Assembly: GCF_963576675.1 (NCBI RefSeq)
Contig: NC_088914.1
Coordinates: forward strand, 17,277,001-17,341,000
Direction of reading: 5' to 3'
Length of the DNA: 64,000 nt
DNA from: Euphorbia lathyris
Lineage: Eukaryota; Streptophyta; Magnoliopsida; Malpighiales; Euphorbiaceae
Below, piece after piece: positions 51,601 to 61,396 of this stretch (positions within the stretch are counted from its first letter, which is position 1; every line of letters begins with the position of its first letter). Under the pieces are notes generated by a model, which was not told the DNA's origin, did no database searches, and worked only from the letters and a program-made list of their open reading frames with translations. The translations under genes were made by a program, and so were the position numbers.

Positions 51601-54600
51601 TTGATCTACCTTCATTTGGAGGGGAACTTGACATTGAGGGGTTCCTTGATTGGTTGCTTGAGGTGGAGAGGTTCTTCGACTATGCGGGGATACCGGAAGA
51701 TAGGAGAGTTCGGTTAGTGGCATATAGGTTGAAAGGGGGAGCCTCGGTATGGTGGGATAATGTGAAGGAAGAGCGGAGAAGAGGAGGAAGGGAACCGATT
51801 AGGTCTTGGAGGAGGATGAAATCGATGATGAGGGAGCGGTTTTTACCACCCGACTACGAGCAATATATTTACAGCTCCTATCGGAATTGCTCGCAAGGAC
51901 CGAGGAGCGTGCACGAGTATACTTCGGAGTTCTTAAGGCTTTCGGCAAGGGCTAACTTGTCGGAAACCGAAAGCCAAAAGACTTCAAGATATCTAGAGGG
52001 GCTACGGTATAATATTCAAGACAGAATTGGGACACAAATGGTAATCCGGATTCAAGATGCAAGGAACATAGCCTTGAAGGCCGAGTCTCAACTGAATGTT
52101 AGAGCACGTGACAGATACCGGAGGCCGAGAATTGATGAAGTTTGTGAAGAGGGGGAAGAGCCCAAAGAGGTGGGCAAGGATAAGAGTGGTGCTAGATCAA
52201 GTGGCACTAAAGTCGTGAACGGGGAAAGATCACCTAATGGGGACGTGAGACCCTTTAGGACCGTCGCACCTCCTAAGGGCAACAACCCGTACACCAAACC
52301 GGCCCCGTTTAAGTGTTTTCGATGCAACGAACCGGGCCATCGTTCGAATGAATGCCCAAAGAGGAGGGGCGCTTACGTGGTGGAGCGATACGATGATGAT
52401 GATTATGGAGGAAATGATGGGGTGTATTGTGAACCCATTGATAGCGGATCATCCGGGGATGAGCGGAAAGTCCATGTAGTGAAGAGGGTACTAATGTCGG
52501 TTGAGCAAGAGCACAACCCGAGACACCAACTGTTTAGGACTAGAGGTCTAATCCACGGGTTGAAATGTGAGTTGATTGTTGATGGCGGGAGTCAAGAGAA
52601 CGTCCTTAGCAAAGCCGCCTTGAGCAAGTTCGGCTTTGTGCCCGAGCCACATCCGAATCCATATCGAGTGGGTTGGATTAAAGAGGGGGAGAAGCTTAAT
52701 GTCACTCACCGGTGCAAGGTTCCTATCTCTATTGGTGCCTACCATGATGAGGTTATGTGTGATGTCATTGATATGGACGTGTATCACTTGCTCCTTGGGA
52801 GGCCTTGGCAATTCGACCGTGATACCTCCCATACGGGAAGGGACAACACGTACACCGTATTCAAAGATGGGGCCAAGTACATTCTCACGCCGTTGAAGGG
52901 GCTCACTAGGGGAGAAAAGAAAGCCGCCTTGATTGTGCATCCAAGCAGAGAACCGACACCGTTAGGAGATGCCCGAGTTGGGGAAGCCGTCAAATTGCTA
53001 GTAGCGGGACACCCGAACCAAGAGAAGAATATTACTCACGGGGTGAGCGGAACGCCAACCTTGGGGAAGAGTCATTCTTGTTCTACCCTTGAGTTGGGGT
53101 CCAACTCTTTTAAAGAAGGGGAGAATGATGAGGACAGCCTTTCCCTAAGCCCGAGCCCGGAGGAGAGCAACAAGAGTCGGGCAAACCAACCAGACACGCA
53201 GGGCGTGCTCACCACGGCGCGGGGCGTAGAGAACTCGTTGTCCGAAGAAGTGTCCAGTCCCCAAGACACGCGGGGCGTGACTCCTGTTACGCGGGGCGTA
53301 AAACCAGAGCCTGAATCGAAGAATGGGCAGAAGGCCGAATACGTGGGGCGTACCACTAGGGACGCCACGCGTAAATTCCATCAACAGGAGCCACCAAGTC
53401 CAGAGACCCTAATACGCGGGGCGTGACTCCAGGGACGCCACATGTGAGGATGCTTCGAAGACGCCCCAATCTTAGAGGCGTCAGCACGCGGGGCGTATCG
53501 AGACACACGCGGGGCGTATCGAGACACACGCGGGGCGTAGCCTGCCAGCACAATACTTCTTCCCCAAGTTCTTCTTGTTGAGGACAAGATCTGCCACCTT
53601 CTTTATTACTGTTTTGCCACTCTACTATTTACCTCTTTGCCATTGAACTTATTTACCCTAATATCTATCTTTATGCATTTCCTATTTTACCCCTAGGGCT
53701 CCTTAGTTGTTGGTAACCCTAGGGGTGGCCTTTAGTCTTTATCTTTTATTTGGAAGGAGTATATATTCTCCATCTTTTGTAATGTTGGTTAATTTTTTTG
53801 ATGAATATTATATTTTGAAGCCTCCATTGGAGCAAGGATTCATTCCTTTTGGGTTTATTCAACCTTCAAGTTAAGCTTGAGAAGTTTGTAATCTTTGTTG
53901 GTTTACGATTAAAACCTCCAGTCGATTTTAATCTGCATCATTTGGTATCAGAGCCGAGTCGTTTTCCTTGACCGGAGACTTCTTCTCGTAAATGGTTCAA
54001 CCACGTATCACCACCGAAGCCATGGGAGCCAATGACCAAAGGTTTGAGGCAATGGAAGCAAATATGAAGGCAATGAATGATAAGATGATAGAGCTTGAAG
54101 AGAAGCAAGAAGCGGGTAGAAGAGACATACTCCTTGCCATGGAGAGACTTGCTCTTGAGTTTCGAAATACCCACACTCAACCCGCCGGAGACCCTCACCG
54201 GCGAAATGAAGATGCAACCCGGCCACCACCGGATAGACACCCTACGCCACCTCCTATGAGAACCCAAGCACCAAAACGAATGGACCCTCGGGTTCATGAG
54301 GTAAGGCATCCTAACGCCATGGTCATTAGAAATGCCGATAGTGATAGTGACGGCGACCTATTTGATGATTTTGACTTGAATAGGATTGCTAGAAACATGG
54401 GTCTTAAGCATGATGTCGGTATTGGGAATGTTAGGCATGCGGATAATATGAATATGCATGATGTTGTTGGTCCCGTGCATGTGCGTGCCGGGAATTTGGA
54501 TATTTTGAATGATGATGATGTAGGTGGTCATGGAAGGGAAAATTATGGAATGAATGATCCGTATGGGGGTCATGATGTTGATAGGGGCGGATATAGAGCC

Positions 54601-57600
54601 GGAATGAATGGGAGAGTGGGTTATGGAGGACACTATGATAGGGATGATGCTTTCAAACTCAAGGTTGATCTACCTTCATTTGGAGGGGAACTTGACATTG
54701 AGGGGTTCCTTGATTGGTTGCTTGAGGTGGAGAGGTTCTTCGACTATGCGGGGATACCGGAAGATAGGAGAGTTCGGTTAGTGGCATATAGGTTGAAAGG
54801 GGGAGCCTCGGTATGGTGGGATAATGTGAAGGAAGAGCGGAGAAGAGGAGGAAGGGAACCGATTAGGTCTTGGAGGAGGATGAAATCGATGATGAGGGAG
54901 CGGTTTTTACCACCCGACTACGAGCAATATATTTACAGCTCCTATCGGAATTGCTCGCAAGGACCGAGGAGCGTGCACGAGTATACTTCGGAGTTCTTAA
55001 GGCTTTCGGCAAGGGCTAACTTGTCGGAAACCGAAAGCCAAAAGACTTCAAGATATCTAGAAGGGCTACGGTATAATATTCAAGACAGAATTGGGACACA
55101 AATGGTAATCCGGATTCAAGATGCAAGGAACCTAGCCTTGAAGGCCGAGTCTCAACTGAATGTTAGAGCACGTGACGGATACCGGAGGCCGAGAATTGAT
55201 GAAGTTTGTGAAGAGGGGGAAGAGCCCAAAGAGGTGGGCAAGGATAAGAGTGGTGCTAGCTCAAGTGGCACTAAAGTCGTGAACGGGGAAAGATCACCTA
55301 ATGGGGACGTGAGACCCTTTAGGACCGCCGCACCTCCTAAGGGCAACAACCCGTACACCAAACCGGCCCCGTTTAAGTGTTTTCGATGCAACGAACCGGG
55401 CCATCGTTCGAATGAATGCCCAAAGAGGAGGGGCGCTTACGTGGTGGAGCGATACGATGATGATGATTATGGAGGAAATGATGGGGTGTATTGTGAACCC
55501 ATTGATAGCGGATCATCCGAGGATGAGCGGAAAGTCCATGTAGTGAAGAGGGTACTAATGTCGGTTGAGCAAGAGCACGACCCGAAACACCAACTGTTTA
55601 GGACTAGAGGTCTAATCCACGGGTTGAAATGTGAGTTGATTGTTGATGGCGGGAGTCAAGAGAACGTCCTTAGCAAAGCCGCCTTGAGCAAGTTCGGCTT
55701 TGTGCCCGAGCCACATCCGAATCCATATCGAGTGGGTTGGATTAAAGAGGGGGAGAAGCTTAATGTCACTCACCGGTGCAAGGTTCCTATCTCTATTGGT
55801 GCCTACCATGATGAGGTTATGTGTGATGTCATTGATATGGACGTGTATCACTTGCTCCTTGGGAGGCCTTGGCAATTCGACCGTGATACCTCCCATACGG
55901 GAAGGGACAACACGTACACCGTATTCAAAGATGGGGCCAAGTACATTCTCACGCCGTTGAAGGGGCTCACTAGGGGAGAAAAGAAAGCCGCCTTGATTGT
56001 GCGTCCAAGCCGAGAACCGACACCGTTAGGAGATGCCCGAGTTGGGGAAGCCGTCGAATTGCTAGTAGTGGGACACCCGAACCAAGAGAAGAATATTACT
56101 CACGGGGTGAGCGGAACGCCAACCTTGGGGAAGAGTCATTCTTGTTCTACCCTTGAGTTGGGGTCCAACTCTTTTAAAGAAGGGGAGAATGATGAGGACA
56201 GCCTTTCCCTAAGCCCGAGCCCGGAGGAGAGCAACAAGAGTCGGGCAAACCAACCAGACACGCAGGGCGTGCTCACCACGGCGCGGGGCGTAGAGAACTC
56301 GTTGTCCGAAGAAGTGTCCAGTCCCCAAGACACGCGGGGCGTGACTCCTGTTACGCGGGGCGTAAAACCAGAGCCTGAATCGAAGAATGGGCAGAAGGCC
56401 GAATACGTGGGGCGTACCACTAGGGACGCCACGCGTAAATTCCATCAACAGGAGCCACCAAGTCCAGAGACCCTAATACGCGGGGCGTGACTCCAGGGAC
56501 GCCACGTGTGAGGATGCTTCGAAGACGCCCCAATCTTAGAGGCGTCAGCACGCGGGGCGTATCGAGACACACGCGGGGCGTAGCCTGCCAGCACAATACT
56601 TCTTCCCCAAGTTCTTCTTGTTGAGGACAAGATCTGCCACCTTCTTTATTACTGTTTTGCCACTCTACTATTTACCTCTTTGCCATTGAACTTATTTACC
56701 CTAATATCTATCTTTATGCATTTCCTATTTTACCCCTAGGGCTCCTTAGTTGTTGGTAACCCTAGGGGTGGCCTTTAGTCTTTATCTTTTATTTGGAAGG
56801 AGTATATATTCTCCATCTTTTGTAATGTTGGTTAATTTTTTTGATGAATATTATATTTTGAAGCCTCCATTGGAGCAAGGATTCATTCCTTTTGGGTTTA
56901 TTCAACCTTCAAGTTAAGCTTGAGAAGTTTGTAATCTTTGTTGGTTTACGATTAAAACCTCCAGTCGATTTTAATCTGCATCATTTGGTATCAGAGCCGA
57001 GTCGTTTTCCTTGACCGGAGACTTCTTCTCGTAAATGGTTCAACCACGTATCACCACCGAAGCCATGGGAGCCAATGACCAAAGGTTTGAGGCAATGGAA
57101 GCAAATATGAAGGCAATGAATGATAAGATGATAGAGCTTGAAGAGAAGCAAGAAGCGGGTAGAAGAGACATACTCCTTGCCATGGAGAGACTTGCTCTTG
57201 AGTTTCGAAATACCCACACTCAACCCGCCGGAGACCCTCACCGGCGAAATGAAGATGCAACCCGGCCACCACCGGATAGACACCCTACGCCACCTCCTAT
57301 GAGAACCCAAGCACCAAAACGAATGGACCCTCGGGTTCATGAGGTAAGGCATCCTAACGCCATGGTCATTAGAAATGCCGATAGTGATAGTGACGGCGAC
57401 CTATTTGATGATTTTGACTTGAATAGGATTGCTAGAAACATGGGTCTTAAGCATGATGTCGGTATTGGGAATGTTAGGCATGCGGATAATATGAATATGC
57501 ATGATGTTGTTGGTCCCGTGCATGTGCGTGCCGGGAATTTGGATATTTTGAATGATGATGATGTAGGTGGTCATGGAAGGGAAAATTATGGAATGAATGA

Positions 57601-60600
57601 TCCGTATGGGGGTCATGATGTTGATAGGGGCGGATATAGAGCCGGAATGAATGGGAGAGTGGGTTATGGAGGACACTATGATAGGGATGATGCTTTCAAA
57701 CTCAAGGTTGATCTACCTTCATTTGGAGGGGAACTTGACATTGAGGGGTTCCTTGATTGGTTGCTTGAGGTGGAGAGGTTCTTCGACTATGCGGGGATAC
57801 CGGAAGATATGAGAGTTCGGTTAGTGGCATATAGGTTGAAAGGGGGAGCCTCGGTATGGTGGGATAATGTGAAGGAAGAGCGGAGAAGAGGAGGAAGGGA
57901 ACCGATTAGGTCTTGGAGGAGGATGAAACCGATGATGAGGGAGCGGTTTTTACCACCTGACTACGAGCAGTATATTTACAGCTCCTATCGGAATTGCTCG
58001 CAAGGACCGAGGAGCGTGCACGAGTATACTTCGGAGTTCTTAAGGCTTTCGGCAACGGCTAACTTGTCGGAAACCGAAAGCCAAAAGACTTCAAGATATC
58101 TAGAGGGGCTACGGTATAATATTCAAGACAGAATTGGGACACAAATGGTAATCCGGATTCAAGATGCAAGGAACCTAGCCTTGAAGGCCGAGTCTCAACT
58201 GAATGTTAGAGCACGTGACGGATACCGGAGGCCGAGAATTGAGGAAGTTTGTGAAGAGGGGGAAGAGCCCAAAGAGGTGGGCAAGGATAAGAGTGGTGCT
58301 AGCTCAAGTGGCACTAAAGTCGTGAACGGGGAAAGATCACCTAATGGGGACGTGAGACCCTTTAGGACCGCCGCACCTCCTAAGGGCAACAACCCGTACA
58401 CCAAACCGGCCCCGTTTAAGTGTTTTCGATGCAACGAACCGGGCCATCGTTCGAATGAATGCCCAAAGAGGAGGGGCGCTTACGTGGTGGAGCGATACGA
58501 TGATGATGATTATGGAGGAAATGATGGGGTGTATTGTGAACCCATTGATAGCGGATCATCCGGGGATGAGCGGAAAGTCCATGTAGTGAAGAGGGTACTA
58601 ATGTCGGTTGAGCAAGAGCACGACCCGAGACACCAACTGTTTAGGACTAGAGGTCTAATCCACGGGTTGAAATGTGAGTTGATTATTGATGGCGGGAGTC
58701 AAGAGAACGTCCTTAGCAAAGCCGCCTTGAGCAAGTTTGGCTTTGTGCCCGAGCAACATCCGAATCCATATCGAGTGGGTTGGATTAAAGAGGGGGAGAA
58801 GCTTAATGTCACTCACCGGTGCAAGGTTCCTATCTCTATTGGTGCCTACCATGATGAGGTTATGTGTGATGTCATTGATATGGACGTGTATCACTTGCTC
58901 CTTGGGAGGCCTTGGCAATTCGACCGTGATACCTCCCATACGGGAAGGGACAACACGTACACCGTATTCAAAGATGGGGCCAAGTACATTCTCACGCCGT
59001 TGAAGGGGCTCACTAGGGGAGAAAAGAAAGTCGCCTTGATTGTGCGTCCAAGCCGAGAACCGACACCGTTAGGAGATGCCCGAGTTGGGGAAGCCGTCGA
59101 ATTGCTAGTAGCGGGACACCCGAACCAAGAGAAGAATATTACTCACGGGGTGAGCGGAACGCCAACCTTGGGGAAGAGTCATTCTTGTTCTACCCTTGAG
59201 TTGGGGTCCAACTCTTTTAAAGAAGGGGAGAATGATGAGGACAGCCTTTCCCTAAGCCCGAGCCCGGAGGAGAGCAACAAGAGTCGGGCAAACCAACCAG
59301 ACACGCAGGGCGTGCTCACCACGGCGCGGGGCGTAGAGAACTCGTTGTCCGAAGAAGTGTCCAGTCCCCAAGACACGCGGGGCGTGACTCCTGTTACGCG
59401 GGGCGTAAAACCAGAGCCTGAATCGAAGAATGGGCAGAAGGCCGACTACGCGGGACGTACCACCAGGGACGCCACGCGTAAATTCCATCAACAGGAGCCA
59501 CCAAGTCCAGAGACCCTAATACGCGGGGCGTGACTCTAGGGACGCCACGCGTGAGGATGCTTCGAAGACGCCCCAATCTCAGAGGCGTCCGCACGCGGGG
59601 CGTATCGAGACACACGCGGGGCGTAGCCTGCCAGCACAATACTTCTTCCCTAAGTTCTTCTTGTTGAGGACAAGATCTGCCACCTTCTTTATTACTATTT
59701 TGCCACTCTACTATTTACCTCTTTGCCATTGAACTTATTTACCCTAATATCTATCTTTATGCATTTCCTATTTTACCCCTAGGGCTCCTTAGTTGTTGGT
59801 AACCCAAGGGGTGGCCTTTAGTCTTTATCTTTTATTTGGAAGGAGTATATATTCTCCATCTTTTGTAATGTTGGTTAATTTTTTTGATGAATATTATATT
59901 TTGAAGCCTCCATTGGAGCAAGGATTCATTCCTTTTGGGTTTATTCAACCTTCAAGTTAAGCTTGAGAAGTTTGTAATCTTTGTTGGTTTACGATTAAAA
60001 CCTCCAGTCGATTTTAATCTGCATCAAAATGTCACTTGTGTTTGATTGATGAGTATTGTATAGTTTAGGGACTCATTTGCTGATTTCTATAGAATGGAGA
60101 TTTTAGACTTATAGTTGAGGGGGCTAAATGGACTTTATGCCACTTATTTATTATTATACTAGCAATATGTATACCAAATTACTAAATAAATAAATAGAAA
60201 AATTCATTAATTTGATATCCCACTTTCTGACTTTGGATCTAGCCCTACTAATTGATTATTCCTTATTCAATTGTTACTATGGATCCACCCTTACTATTAT
60301 ATCATAACTTAATGAACAAATATTATGTTGGTCTTTTCGAAAAACCGCACAAATATTATTTTAAATTTTATGAAAATTTGAATTTTATATACAAGGCTAT
60401 ATATCTAGCATTTTAAAATTGAAGTTATAACTTAAAAAAATAAGGCATAATACTCATTTCACTCCTTAAACTAAGGTTTTAAAATCAATTAAGACCTTAA
60501 ACTATCAAAATCATCAATTAGGTCTCTAAACTAATAAAAAAATCATCAATTGAGTTTCCATTCTAAACAAAAATCATTAATTGAAGCCTCATCGAAAATC

Positions 60601-61356
60601 ATTTAATTGAACAGTTTCAAACCGTCATCCTCAAACTCATTTTGAACCAACACAGCGATTATTACAGTCTATATCAAATAGTTATAGTTTCTGATTTTAG
60701 GATATGATAGAGACTCATTTGATGATTTTGATAGTTTAGGAATCTAAATGAGTATAATGCCAAATAATAATAATAATAATAAGGGTAATTAATTTATTAT
60801 TCTCTATATTTTAACAAAACACATTGTGTAGTCCATGTATTTTCAAATACACATGATAAGGTCCCTAAGCTTTTTCTCAGTGAACTGTTTAGTCTTTCCG
60901 TCTGTTTGTTAGATTTTTTACCGTTTATGACTTCGGAAATGACTAAATTACTCTTTACTATTTACCTTCAAACTTCAGAAGAGGAAATCAAATTTAGAAA
61001 AAGAAGCTATTTGTATGGAGAACCAGAAAAATAACAGATCCAATGGTTACGAATTTGAACGATTAAGAAGAAAATCAAGAAGAAGAACACTCAAAGTTGA
61101 TTTCAGATGCATTAGAGTTTAAAGAAAAAGAAAATAAAGGAAAAGAAGAACGCAAATCCAAATCGACTAACAGAATCTTCATGAGAGTCTAACAGCAGGG
61201 ACTAAACAGTTCACCGAGAAAAACATTAGGAACTAAACAGTTCACCGAGAAAAACGTTAAGGACTTTACCGTGTGTTTTTTAAAATAAGGGGACTAAATA
61301 GTATGTTTTGTCAAAATATAGGGACTAACAAATTAATTACCCTAATAATAATAATG

Positions 61357-61396
<40 letters not shown>

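Larger units (their letters stand above)
50104..60026 (+). mobile_element. tandem array of a gag-only LTR retrotransposon (TR-GAG type): 4 LTRs, 3 internal domains
   Basis: LTRs are at 50104-50876, 53126-53940, 56190-56983 and 59233-60026. Each of the three internal domains has the primer-binding site TGGTATCAGAGC, one 832-codon gag-protease ORF and a polypurine tract. The whole array is flanked by one 5-bp duplication AAATG (50099-50103, 60027-60031), so it behaves as one insertion later expanded, or inserted as a multimer. No RT, RNase H or integrase is present; movement would depend on a partner element. The units are nearly identical and all ORFs are open. Confidence 0.93.
49811..60141. 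mobile_element. Mutator-like MITE, split by the gag-only LTR array
   Basis: The left end GGCATAAAGCCATATGGCCC and the reverse complement of the right end (GGGGGCTAAATGGACTTTAT, then GCC) match as inverted repeats. Flanks ATTTATTTA (49802-49810) and ACTTATTTA (60142-60150) form a 9-bp duplication with one mismatch. Without the 9.9-kb insertion the MITE is about 400 bp (49811-50103 plus 60032-60141). It is the older of the two nested insertions. Confidence 0.75.

Noticed and set aside
53072..53368. 98-codon minus-strand frame in the array LTRs (also at 56136-56432), and a 123-codon frame at 50874-51245
   Set aside because: Mirror frames of the gag ORF and of the CpG-rich LTR repeats; no independent motif or promoter.
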